From: Paenibacillus xylanexedens
Lineage (GTDB): Bacteria > Bacillota > Bacilli > Paenibacillales > Paenibacillaceae
NCBI RefSeq assembly: GCF_007680605.1
Contig: NZ_VEIO01000005.1
Span: 62,001 to 126,000 of the forward strand
Direction: 5' to 3'
DNA: 64,000 bases
A program made the translations under genes and the position numbers. Positions 1-8,451 of the stretch are shown here, in pieces. The notes under the pieces were generated by a model that worked only from the letters and a program-made list of their open reading frames with translations, was not told the origin of the DNA and did not search any database. The stretch's first letter is position 1, and each line of letters opens with the position of its first letter.

Positions 1-445
1 CCAAAATTTGCGTAGACGAAGCAGTTAGTTGTTCGGACTGTGCAGCAACGGTCTGCACCATCTCTGATAACCTGCCGCTGATGCCTGTAATCAGGTCGGT
101 AAAGTGCTCCAGTTTTTCTTCGTTTTGAAGTGAAAAACCTATAGCAAGCGTTCCTGCAATCTTTCCTTCATCATCATAAAGCGGAGTGGCGGACGAAATA
201 ATGGGTGTGCCGTAAAATTTGGCGTCAATGCGATTGGCTGAGGTCTCGCCATGCACGAGTGCCCGGCGCAGTGTAGGGTCTTCAAGAGAGATCGGATCTC
301 CGGCTCTGATGCCAAGATCAAGCTCGTTGCTGGGAACGTAATACCAGAACTTCTCGGTATCGGTAACGGCAATCATGATATCGTGTTCTTTCAGCATAAT
401 TTTAAAATAAGGACTTGCTGCAGTGAGTGCTTCTACGATGTTCAA
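1..445 (-). CDS. Soluble chemoreceptor-like sensor protein, 3'-truncated by the window edge
   Basis: The reading frame runs off the left edge, leaving 148 N-terminal residues. A TTG start at 445 has AGGAG at 455-459, 9 bases upstream. The fragment starts hydrophilic with no membrane segment. It contains a PAS/Cache-like sensor stretch (VTDTEKFWYYVPS near residue 28 and GTLAIGFSLQNEEKL near residue 105) and then a Ser/Thr/Gln-rich helix (VAAQSEQLTASSTQIL), which looks like the start of a methyl-accepting signalling helix. Family knowledge: cytosolic methyl-accepting-like proteins such as YfmS have this form. A role in chemotaxis is inferred because the signalling domain itself lies outside the window. 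Confidence 0.6.
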   Translation of the reverse strand, partial: MNIVEALTAASPYFKIMLKEHDIMIAVTDTEKFWYYVPSNELDLGIRAGDPISLEDPTLRRALVHGETSANRIDAKFYGTPIISSATPLYDDEGKIAGTLAIGFSLQNEEKLEHFTDLITGISGRLSEMVQTVAAQSEQLTASSTQIL

Positions 446-628
446 TAAGTTCAGCTCCTGTAGTGTGTGTGTATATCATCTGGGTGTATACTATACATCG
501 TCAGATCGATTAGCAAAATTTAGGCCTGAAAAGGGCATAACGTCTATTACATTTTTTTGAAGCATTTGAATCAAGGGAGGAGAAATATGTCGCCAACATA
601 GGCATTTATCATCAAACAACACAAAAAA

Positions 629-655
629 CAGACGGGAACCTGGGGTTCTCGTCTG
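629..655 (-). terminator. Bidirectional intrinsic terminator between moaA and the sensor gene
   Basis: A 12-bp stem (CAGACGGGAACC / GGTTCTCGTCTG, one G-T pair) encloses a TGG loop. It has a T-run on the plus side (656-659) and an A-run at 622-628, which is a U-tract when read on the minus strand. It lies about 60 bases past the moaA stop codon. The rest of 446-718 shows no gene. Confidence 0.8.
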
Positions 656-718
656 TTTTATTCATAAATCATGCTGCGTACTGCGACTGTTTAAAATAAA
701 TCGTGTTATGTTTTCCTT

Positions 719-1720
719 TTATCCACCGATCTGAGACATACGTCGTACCGTCGGTGTGTGGGATTGCATTTTTTTCTCCAGCGCCAGCGCCATTTCATGA
801 TTTTTCGGTTTGGTACCGAGTGCTTTCAGGAAAAGTGCGGCCATCGCGTCGGGATCATCTACATAGCGGCGAACATTGTACTCATCTGACCAATACAGAC
901 AAGCCTTGATATGTCCGTCCGCTGTAAGGCGTAGCCGATTACAGTTATCACAGAAATGGTCACTGACCGGATGAATAAGACCAAATGTGCCTTGGGAGCC
1001 TGCGATTTTCATATTACGTGATGGGCCATTCCCGGCAGGGCCTTCGGTATTCTCGACCGTCCAGCCAGCTTCGGCGCATACATCTGTTACGGCCTCCAGC
1101 GGCAGATACGATTGGCGCCAGGAGTCGGAAGCCTGCCCGATTGGCATGTATTCAATGAATCGCACATGTAGCGGCTGATCGATCGTCATAGCAATGAAAT
1201 CCTTAATTTCGTCATCATTAATGCCTTTCATGAGCACGACATTCAGCTTGATCGGTGCCAGGCCCACCGCGGTAGCTGCCTCGATACCCTTCAGCACCTT
1301 ATTCACATCTCCACCGCGTGTGATCATAGAGAATCGGTCAGCATGCAGGGAGTCCAGGCTAATATTAATGCGGTTCAGCCCCGCATCCTTCAAAGCCTGA
1401 GCCTGTTTGTCCAGCAACAAGGCATTCGTGGTCAATGCAATGTCTTCGATGCCATCAATGGCAGAGATCATGCCCACAAGTTTATGCAAATCCTTACGTA
1501 CCAGTGGTTCTCCCCCCGTGAGCCGAACCTTGCGCATGCCCATCGGGGCGAGCACTTTCAGGACTTCCGTAATTTCTTCATAACTCATAATTTCGTCATG
1601 CGGAGCAAACTCCATGCCTTCCGCGGGCATACAGTAGACACAACGCAGATTGCAGCGGTCCGTAACGGAAATACGGATGTAGTCATGTATGCGGCCAAAT
1701 GAATCCTGAAGCAGTTCCAT
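719..1720 (-). CDS. moaA: GTP 3',8-cyclase MoaA (molybdenum cofactor biosynthesis)
   Basis: A radical-SAM enzyme that converts GTP to 3',8-cyclo-7,8-dihydro-GTP, the first step of molybdopterin synthesis, in the cytosol. It is 333 residues, the normal length. The N-terminal cluster motif CNLRCVYC (Cys23, 27, 30) binds the SAM [4Fe-4S] cluster. RLTGGEPLVRKDL follows, and the C-terminal cluster is CDNCNRLR with a third Cys in HIKACLYW. The chain ends in Gly-Gly (QIGG), the conserved catalytic tail of MoaA. I chose ATG 1720 because AAAGGGTGG lies just upstream; an in-frame GTG at 1729 lies inside that site. No other moco gene is adjacent, so it is a stand-alone gene here. Confidence 0.95.
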   Translation of the reverse strand: MELLQDSFGRIHDYIRISVTDRCNLRCVYCMPAEGMEFAPHDEIMSYEEITEVLKVLAPMGMRKVRLTGGEPLVRKDLHKLVGMISAIDGIEDIALTTNALLLDKQAQALKDAGLNRINISLDSLHADRFSMITRGGDVNKVLKGIEAATAVGLAPIKLNVVLMKGINDDEIKDFIAMTIDQPLHVRFIEYMPIGQASDSWRQSYLPLEAVTDVCAEAGWTVENTEGPAGNGPSRNMKIAGSQGTFGLIHPVSDHFCDNCNRLRLTADGHIKACLYWSDEYNVRRYVDDPDAMAALFLKALGTKPKNHEMALALEKKMQSHTPTVRRMSQIGG

Positions 1721-1854
1721 GCAGACCACCCTTTCAACGGTTCAGATTGGAAATCTTCTATAGAAAATGATACGACAATTGTAAAAGCAACAGTTGCATC
1801 AAATTTTAGCTATTTCTCCAATCCGCGTCAATGATGACGTCCCGTGATAGCAAT

Positions 1855-4065
1855 TTAGGCAGGCTGATTCAATTGAAATTGGCCAACGACTTGCTGCAGG
1901 AACAGGGTAATGGCCTCCACATCATGAGAGGATTGCTGAACCTTCAACATATCCCGGATCAATGCCAGCATCTCCGCTTCAACCTCGGCAGAGGTCACCC
2001 GATTTTGGTGACTGATGGCAGCGATATTTTCCATTAAAAATACGACCTGATCCACGACTTGGGTGCGCTCGGCTTCTTCGGAGCTGGCTTTTTGGAGAAG
2101 CTCTGAGGCTGCTTGAACCAGCATTGCTCCTTCCGCAAGCACCTGATCTCCTTCGGTGATTTGCTTTGAAGCTGCGCTTGCAGCCGTCGAGATCCGATCC
2201 AAAATCTGATGAATGTCCTCCGTGGAGGAGCGGGACACATCGGCCAGCTTGCGAATCTCTTCAGCGACAACAGAGAATCCGCGCCCATGCTCCCCGACAC
2301 GTGCGGCTTCAATCGTTGCATTCAATGCAAGCAGATTGGTCTGTGCGGATATTTCTTCAATGACCGCCAAGGCGCGGTAGATGTCTTTCATTGTGCCAAG
2401 GAAGGAGAGGATCGTCTGGTTAGTATCCGACACGGCACTGGAGATTTGAATCATTTTATCACCGATGCGATCTACTTCCTGTCTGGCTACACCAATCTGT
2501 TCATTGGCTGATGCCTCCAGCTGTTTGAGAGTTAATCGCATATGATCTGCAGCCAGTTTGGCTTGATCCAGGTCTTGTAATTGCGTACGGGTAGCCTGAA
2601 TCATTGAACCAAGCTTGAGGTTGACGCGGTCAGTTGTCACTTGGGTAGTCTCTGTAGATGCACGCATCAGATGCTGATTATCCATCACGTCCACCGTGGC
2701 CCGCTGGACTTTGAGCATGATGCTCTCCAGAGAATCGATCATGTTATTGATCCATTTGGCCAGTTCGCCCGATTCGTCTTGGGCAAAAGCATTCATGTCC
2801 AGACGCTGGGTAAGATCACCTTTCCCCTCTGCATTTACTCGAATAAATTGACTGAGACTGCGCAAGTCCGCATGAACGCGGTTGTATTGTTTGCGATGGA
2901 GCTGGAATGCACCGAAGAATCCAAAGATGACATGAAAGCCAGCGATTGCAGCAGCGTTCCATCCGCTCCCTGTCAGCGCAAAAATCAAGGCGGCAGCAAG
3001 AACGGCCGAGAGCATAATATAGAAGCTATGCTGTTTGAATTGCCGCCATCCGATACTGCGTATTCGGTACACTTCTTCCAGATCACCTTCGCACATCATG
3101 CCCCAGCGATCCGGGCAGTGAGGAAGTTGAAAGGTGATACCTTTACCGATGACTGGAATATGGCGGTAATCCGAGTAACCGGGATAGGCCACAAACAGAT
3201 TGGAGCCGTTCTGAATCGTTTTCGATACGCCCGGATGTAATTGGCCGGTAGAGGGGTCGGTGAACATCAGCTCAAGCTCTGTATGCTGCTGCACAGACAC
3301 GATGCCCCAATCGGTGGTCACGCCGTCTTTCAGGTTTTCTCCATGCGTAAACGTTCGATCCTCGAAGCGGCTTCGAGACAGGGCAGTACCTGGCAGTAGC
3401 TCAGGCCGCAATACAGACTCGGCCATAAACAGATAGTTATCACCTGAGTCCGGGTAGATATGTCCCGATTCGCGCTGAATGAGGTCACCAAGCACGTCTC
3501 CAGGAATACGGTTGCATAATGCACCGACATACTTGCCTTGCTGCACGATAGGGGCAATGAACATCAGGGTAATCGCATCATGAAACGTAGACGAGCGTGG
3601 CCCGATCTCCATTGTAAGCGGATCAGAATACGGACCGTACAGACACTTCCGGCCTTGTATATCTGCGTGTGCATAGCTCAAGCCGGGACCAAAGGATCTA
3701 TGCTCGTGCGGGGTATAATGTTGACCTATATGTTTCTTATATGTAGAAAATACAACCTCATTTTGCTCGTTGAGCATGAACCATTCCGTGCTATCCTGAG
3801 TTCGTGCGTAGGTCGCCTTAAACCAGGTATCGATCTTATCTGCCTGTGGTGATCCGGGCTTCACACTTTGGAGATCAACCGATTCGATCTGATGAAGCAA
3901 CCGATCCAGATGGCTCCACTGATCACTCGCCCAATCCATCAGCAACTGTCTTCTAGTCTCCGCGATCCCTTCAAAAATGTGCTCCACGTCTTCCTTACGG
4001 TGTGCGTTCAACCGATAAGACCACCACAGCGGTAATCCTTTTTTCCATCCCAGCCAATCAAACAT
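1855..4065 (-). CDS. Methyl-accepting chemotaxis protein with N-terminal sensor preceding two TM helices
   Basis: A 736-residue chemoreceptor. The start ATG 4065 has GGGGTGG 5 bases upstream; a TTG at 4143 has no ribosome binding site. Residues 1 to about 355 form a large Cache-like sensor region with no N-terminal membrane helix. Two adjacent hydrophobic helices follow at about 360-400 (SFYIMLSAVLAAALIFALT and AIAGFHVIFGFFGAFQL). Next come a HAMP-like linker with GDLTQRLDMNAF and the MA signalling domain, with the hairpin-tip sequence EEISAQTNLLALNATIEAAR. With only these two helices, the sensor region should face the cytoplasm. The ligand is unknown. Methylation and CheA coupling are inferred from the MA domain. 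Confidence 0.88.
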   Translation of the reverse strand: MFDWLGWKKGLPLWWSYRLNAHRKEDVEHIFEGIAETRRQLLMDWASDQWSHLDRLLHQIESVDLQSVKPGSPQADKIDTWFKATYARTQDSTEWFMLNEQNEVVFSTYKKHIGQHYTPHEHRSFGPGLSYAHADIQGRKCLYGPYSDPLTMEIGPRSSTFHDAITLMFIAPIVQQGKYVGALCNRIPGDVLGDLIQRESGHIYPDSGDNYLFMAESVLRPELLPGTALSRSRFEDRTFTHGENLKDGVTTDWGIVSVQQHTELELMFTDPSTGQLHPGVSKTIQNGSNLFVAYPGYSDYRHIPVIGKGITFQLPHCPDRWGMMCEGDLEEVYRIRSIGWRQFKQHSFYIMLSAVLAAALIFALTGSGWNAAAIAGFHVIFGFFGAFQLHRKQYNRVHADLRSLSQFIRVNAEGKGDLTQRLDMNAFAQDESGELAKWINNMIDSLESIMLKVQRATVDVMDNQHLMRASTETTQVTTDRVNLKLGSMIQATRTQLQDLDQAKLAADHMRLTLKQLEASANEQIGVARQEVDRIGDKMIQISSAVSDTNQTILSFLGTMKDIYRALAVIEEISAQTNLLALNATIEAARVGEHGRGFSVVAEEIRKLADVSRSSTEDIHQILDRISTAASAASKQITEGDQVLAEGAMLVQAASELLQKASSEEAERTQVVDQVVFLMENIAAISHQNRVTSAEVEAEMLALIRDMLKVQQSSHDVEAITLFLQQVVGQFQLNQPA

Positions 4066-4584
4066 GATGACCACCCCAAATTTTGGATTTAAAAAGATTT
4101 GAACATCAAACATGTCGTTTTCCATGACTTTGTGGTAATTCAATTTAAGCTATAAGTGATACAACTGTATCCGACGATGGCTTCATTGCATTCTCTATCT
4201 ATATCCCTCGTTATACATGAAATCTCATAGGATTACGAGGGGATATGTCATATTTTCCGAATATTTCATCAATTAATACAAATAAATATACGCTGTTTGC
4301 AGAAGAGAGGCAGAGCGAGGCACTTCATTTTGTGGCAGTTACATGTTACTTCATGTCACAACAAATGTGCAATCGATATGCAACGGATAAGCTGAGAATC
4401 AATCTCATTTTACAGTTTGTCACATGTACAAGCCCATACTCCAAACAGTTTGTATAATGTAATTTTCACGTAAAGCGATATAGTAGTATCTAACAAGTCA
4501 ACCCGTTACGTTTGTGTAGGTTAACCTTCCACCGATCAACCGATGTCGTCTCCAACCATCCCATCCTTCAAAAGGAGAATGCCT
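4066..4584 (+). other. Intergenic region upstream of the pyrimidine transporter operon
   Basis: 519 bases between divergent genes (chemoreceptor minus, ABC ATPase plus). The region is AT-rich and contains no convincing gene. It should carry both promoters; a candidate plus-strand control site is listed separately at 4417-4458. Confidence 0.6.
4417..4458 (+). promoter_or_regulatory. Candidate activator site and -10 element for the ABC transporter operon
   Basis: TATAAT at 4453-4458 has no good -35 at 17 bp (AAGCCC, 4430-4435). A 15-bp near-palindrome TTGTCACATGTACAA (4417-4431) ends exactly there. A weak -35 with an upstream palindrome is typical of activator-dependent promoters. The nearby PucR-type regulator is the obvious candidate partner, but this is inference only. 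Confidence 0.35.
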
Positions 4585-5430
4585 ATGACCTCTCCCTCTG
4601 TTGTATCCCTTCATCAATCCATGAAAAGTGCCGCTGAACAGCTTCTTATTGATGTGGATCATGTTTCTGTCATTTTTGGCAGTGGTCCTCAGCAAGTAAC
4701 GGCCCTATCCGATGTGACGTTTCATATTGGCCCCAATGAATTTGTCTCCCTGCTCGGTCCTTCCGGCTGTGGCAAATCAACGTTACTCCGCATTGTCGCT
4801 GATCTTCTCCATCCAACAACAGGTCATGTTCGAATTGCAGGGCAGGAACCGAAGCAGGCAAGACTGCAACGGCAATTTGGCATCGTTTTTCAGACTCCGG
4901 CCCTGTTCGATTGGCGTACGGTTCGCCACAATGTGGAGCTGCCGCTGGAGTTGCTGGGTACCAAGCGAAAAGAGTGTCGCCGCATTAGCAGTGAACTGCT
5001 GGAGATGGTTGGACTGACGCGATTTGCAGATCATTATCCCTGGCAACTGAGTGGAGGGATGCAGCAACGTGTGTCCATTGCACGCGCACTGGCGCTTGAT
5101 CCGCCCCTTCTATTAATGGATGAGCCATTCTCCGCGCTGGATGAATTCACCAAAGAAAAATTGCAGATGGAACTGCTTGAGATTAAACGTTCTACCGGAA
5201 AAACCTTCCTCTTTGTTACCCATAGCATCCCCGAAGCGGTCTTTTTATCGGACCGTATCATTGTACTCTCTGCCCATCCGGGGCAAGTGCATTCGATCCA
5301 TTCCGTGAACCTTCCAGCCGAGCGAGAGAGCCAGTTGAGGGAAACCGAACCTTTCTATCAGATGATAACGACGATTCGAAACTGTTTTCATGAGGAGCGT
5401 GATGCAATCCATGTTCCCTCGTTTGCTTAA
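4585..5430 (+). CDS. ABC transporter ATP-binding protein, NitT/TauT/thiamine-precursor type
   Basis: A 281-residue cytoplasmic ATPase that powers the importer formed with the next three genes. Walker A GPSGCGKST is near residues 58-66, the Q-loop is GIVFQTPALFDW, the signature LSGGMQQR is near 155, Walker B LLLMDEPFSALD is near 175, and the H-switch VTHS is near 212. ATG 4585 was chosen for AAGGAG 7 bases upstream. The last codons overlap the next permease, which suggests translational coupling. The family imports small planar N- or S-containing compounds (nitrate, taurine, HMP, riboflavin). The neighbouring enzymes point to a pyrimidine base or a dihydro- or carbamoyl-derivative as substrate; this is inferred. 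Confidence 0.9.
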   Translation: MTSPSVVSLHQSMKSAAEQLLIDVDHVSVIFGSGPQQVTALSDVTFHIGPNEFVSLLGPSGCGKSTLLRIVADLLHPTTGHVRIAGQEPKQARLQRQFGIVFQTPALFDWRTVRHNVELPLELLGTKRKECRRISSELLEMVGLTRFADHYPWQLSGGMQQRVSIARALALDPPLLLMDEPFSALDEFTKEKLQMELLEIKRSTGKTFLFVTHSIPEAVFLSDRIIVLSAHPGQVHSIHSVNLPAERESQLRETEPFYQMITTIRNCFHEERDAIHVPSFA

Positions 5431-6223
5431 ACCGGGTTACCGAGCCTGGGTGATGATCTGGATCATATCGATTTTTGTCCTTTGGGAAGGGCTGGCTTGG
5501 ATGCTACATCTGTCTATGTCTCCGCAACAGGCCACTTCTCGTTTGCCATATCTTCACGTTGTCATGGAGTCGTTCTTCCGTCACTGGAGCACGCTGGCGG
5601 AGCAAGGTTCGGTTACCTTTGGCAATGCTGCTATCGGTTTTGCCGGCGGAACATTGCTGGGGGCATTACTGGCACTGCTCATGAGCGCCGCAGTCTGGAT
5701 TGAACGCACGTTGTCTCCTTACGTGGTGTCTTCACAGATGGTTCCGGTGATCGGGCTTGCTCCGATCGTATATGGCATTATTCATAACGCCGAGTGGGCG
5801 CGAATTGTCATGGCGTCATATGTGACCTTTTTCCCTGTCATCATCCATACCTTAAAAGGGTTTAAAAGTGCTTCTCCTCAGCATCTGGAACTCATGCGCG
5901 CCTACGGCACTTCGTGGAGAGCACGTTACGTAAAGTGTTTACTGCCTTCGGCGCTTCCAGGTCTATTCTCCGGCATGAAAATTGCGGCTCCACTCGCAGT
6001 GACCTCCTCGATTGTCGTGGAGCTGATGGGAGCGCCTGATGGACTTGGGGTACTGATGGTCAGCTCGCTGTATTATGGTTCAGCACAAGCGGGTATGTTC
6101 TGGGCAACCATCATGCTTAGCATGGGCATTGGCCTCATCTCCTACCTGTTCATCAGCTTGGCTGAACGTTGGCTTACCCCATGGCAACCTGAATTCAGAC
6201 CCAAAGGAGGGGAGCAGTCATGA
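5402..6223 (+). CDS. ABC transporter permease 1 of the putative pyrimidine importer
   Basis: About 273 residues with roughly six membrane helices. It carries the BPD_transp_1 EAA-like loop near FKSASPQHLELMRAYGTSWRARYVKCLLPSALPGLFSG, where it contacts the ATPase. AGGAG at 5393-5397 supports ATG 5402. ATG 5390 lies inside that site and ATG 5411 is somewhat far, so the start is uncertain by a few codons. It overlaps the ATPase gene upstream and the second permease downstream (ATGA). Two different permease subunits imply a heterodimeric channel, as in the riboflavin RibXY-type and some thiamine-precursor importers. Confidence 0.88.
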   Translation: MQSMFPRLLKPGYRAWVMIWIISIFVLWEGLAWMLHLSMSPQQATSRLPYLHVVMESFFRHWSTLAEQGSVTFGNAAIGFAGGTLLGALLALLMSAAVWIERTLSPYVVSSQMVPVIGLAPIVYGIIHNAEWARIVMASYVTFFPVIIHTLKGFKSASPQHLELMRAYGTSWRARYVKCLLPSALPGLFSGMKIAAPLAVTSSIVVELMGAPDGLGVLMVSSLYYGSAQAGMFWATIMLSMGIGLISYLFISLAERWLTPWQPEFRPKGGEQS

Positions 6224-7152
6224 GCGAAGGCAGTATACTCCAGCCCAAAAGTGACGAAGGAACAATAAGCGGAGCTGCGGGGCAACCTCTTCCTGGCAAA
6301 AGGGAATGGAGACAACGAGCGGAACATTCGCCTTCAACTACTGACCGTTCCCGTACAGGTACTCAGCTTGTTGGCAAGATGATGGGCATGTTGCTTCGCA
6401 GCCTATTGCCCTGGCTCGCAGGAGCACTCTTTCTAACGTTGTGGCAGATGCGTTTCTTTCACGTCCTGCTGTCACTCGAAGATTATCAGTTGCCCGTACC
6501 CTCTGCCATTGCTGCATCCATCCGGGACAATGCCGAGATGCTTTTCCGCTATGCCATCTACAGTGGTACCGAGATGCTTGGCGGTTTTCTAATCGGTTCT
6601 CTGCTAGGGGCATTGGCTGCGATTGGCGCATCCTTCTTTCCGAATAGTGGCAGGGCCGCTGTCACGGTTCTGTCTGCTCTGAATGCTGTTCCGATTGTGG
6701 CTCTGGCTCCCATCATGAACAACTGGTTTGGAGACGGGATCTGGTCCCGTATCGCCGTTGTATCGGTCATTACGACGGCCGCGATGGCTGTCAGCCTGTT
6801 CAAAGGACTGACCTCCATTCAGCCGCAGTATGAAGAACTGCTGGGCAGCCTGGCGGCGAGCAGGAAACAGTTTTTTTGGAAGCTGCGGATGCCCCATGCC
6901 ATGCCTTCTCTCTTTGCAGGTCTGAAAATCAACATGTCGACCAGTATTATCGGCGCCATTGTAGGGGAGTTTTTTATCGCATCCCAGGGGCTGGGCTACT
7001 TGCTTTCTGATCAGATCCGGCTCGCCAACATGCCGCTGGCCTGGTCCTGTATCGTCATCGCAGCCATTCTTGGCATCGTGCTCTATGAGACGGTGGTTCT
7101 GGCTGAAAAGCGGCTGCTTCACTGGAGTCGTGCGCATACGTCAGCACAGTAG
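6220..7152 (+). CDS. ABC transporter permease 2 of the putative pyrimidine importer
   Basis: 310 residues from ATG 6220, with GGAGGGGAG upstream. It overlaps the previous stop codon (ATGA). About 55 hydrophilic residues at the N-terminus, unusual for this family, precede about six membrane helices. The EAA-like loop is FKGLTSIQPQYEELLGSLAASRKQFFWKLRMPHAMPSLFAGLK. It is homologous to permease 1 but divergent, so the two probably pair. A downstream start would remove the extension, but none has a comparably good ribosome binding site. Confidence 0.88.
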   Translation: MSEGSILQPKSDEGTISGAAGQPLPGKREWRQRAEHSPSTTDRSRTGTQLVGKMMGMLLRSLLPWLAGALFLTLWQMRFFHVLLSLEDYQLPVPSAIAASIRDNAEMLFRYAIYSGTEMLGGFLIGSLLGALAAIGASFFPNSGRAAVTVLSALNAVPIVALAPIMNNWFGDGIWSRIAVVSVITTAAMAVSLFKGLTSIQPQYEELLGSLAASRKQFFWKLRMPHAMPSLFAGLKINMSTSIIGAIVGEFFIASQGLGYLLSDQIRLANMPLAWSCIVIAAILGIVLYETVVLAEKRLLHWSRAHTSAQ

Positions 7153-7316
7153 GCAGGTATTGTACAGAAAAAGAGAGCACATAAATAAGGATTCGATTAT
7201 CCCTCCATACAATTCTTCCATACAATTCTGAATGCTTTGTATTCTAGCTGAAGATTCGCTTTCCGTTTCGCGAACCGTTTACAAAATCGATATATAAATA
7301 GGGGGTTGTTCTGTAC

Positions 7317-8381
7317 ATGTACAAAACGTTGAAGCCGGGTTTGGGGATGTTGTTTTTGTGTGTGGTGCTGGTGCTGGCAGCATGTTCTGCAAAAAGCGAA
7401 CCGACGGCGCAGCCAGCCGCTGCAAGCTCGGGTGGTTCAGGAACGGCGGAGCAACCATTAACTAAAGTGAAGATTCAGCTTAAATGGGTACCGCAAGCAC
7501 AGTTTGCCGGAATATATGCCGCGAAGGAACAAGGTTTTTTTGCAGAAGAAGGCATTGATGCGGAGATTATTCCAGGAGGTCCGGATATCGTTATTGAGCA
7601 ACAGGTCGTTAATGGGGCAGCCGATGTAGGAATTACGGGAGTGGACAGCTTGCTGGTCAGCCGGGATAACGGTCTCCCTCTCGTTTCACTTGCCCAGATT
7701 TCACAGAAGAGCAGCTACCGCTTGATTGCGAAGAAGTCCGCGGGTATTACCGATCCGGCACAGATGAAAGGCAAAAAGGTGAGTACCTGGTTTGGAAGTC
7801 AGCAATTTCAGGTGCTTGCTTTTATGGAAAAGAACGGCCTTGATCCGAAAAAAGACATCGAACTGGTGAAACAGGGCTTTACGATGGATCAGTTTTTCAA
7901 TGATCAGGTGGATGTGGCGACAGCCACGATTTATAACGAATATCACGTTGTACTGGAGAGCGGCACAAAAGAATCCGATCTGGACGTGTTCAACATTGAG
8001 GATGCGGGAGTCGGCATGCTGGAGGATACGCTGATTGCCAAGAAGGACTGGGTGGATAATAACCACGAATTGGCGGTAAAAGTAACCCGAGCCATCCTGA
8101 AAGGCTGGAACTATGCGATCGATCATCAGGATGAGACGGTGGACATTGTGATGAATAATGTGACGGAGGGCAGTACGACTCGTGAACATCAAGTAACGAT
8201 GCTCGAAGAGATTGCCAAGTTGATTCGTCCGGAAGGGTTTACCGAGAAACAGGTGGGAAGTTTTGTCGATGAATCGTTTACCCGTACGGCAGATATTGCA
8301 TTGAAATATGGACTGATCAAGAAAGCAGCCCATCTGGATGAAGCACTGGAGAAGAGCATATATGAAGAGGCTGTGAAATAA
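7317..8381 (+). CDS. Substrate-binding lipoprotein, NMT1/THI5-like (SBP of the putative pyrimidine importer)
   Basis: 354 residues. The signal peptide ends in lipobox LAAC with Cys23 as lipidation site, followed by a Ser/Gly/Ala linker and the NMT1/THI5-like fold starting KIQLKWVPQAQFAGIYAAKEQGFFAEEGID. The KWxPQxQFAGxYxA motif is typical of ThiY-like and pyrimidine-ring-binding proteins. It should hang from the outer membrane face and deliver substrate to the two permeases. It lies 164 bases after permease 2, with AGGGGG about 11 bases before ATG 7317. Family members bind HMP, formylaminopyrimidine or riboflavin precursors. The catabolic genes directly downstream favour uracil/thymine or a derivative, by inference. 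Confidence 0.88.
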   Translation: MYKTLKPGLGMLFLCVVLVLAACSAKSEPTAQPAAASSGGSGTAEQPLTKVKIQLKWVPQAQFAGIYAAKEQGFFAEEGIDAEIIPGGPDIVIEQQVVNGAADVGITGVDSLLVSRDNGLPLVSLAQISQKSSYRLIAKKSAGITDPAQMKGKKVSTWFGSQQFQVLAFMEKNGLDPKKDIELVKQGFTMDQFFNDQVDVATATIYNEYHVVLESGTKESDLDVFNIEDAGVGMLEDTLIAKKDWVDNNHELAVKVTRAILKGWNYAIDHQDETVDIVMNNVTEGSTTREHQVTMLEEIAKLIRPEGFTEKQVGSFVDESFTRTADIALKYGLIKKAAHLDEALEKSIYEEAVK

Positions 8382-8451
8382 GAAATAACCCGGCTGGGCG
8401 TGACGTTGGAACGTTGCTGTACGCATCACATAAGGAGAGGGGGCATGATGG

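Noticed and set aside
4245..4457. 70-codon plus-strand frame before the ABC transporter
   Set aside because: GAGGGG is only 3 bases from the ATG, the composition is not protein-like, and the frame overlaps the expected promoter.
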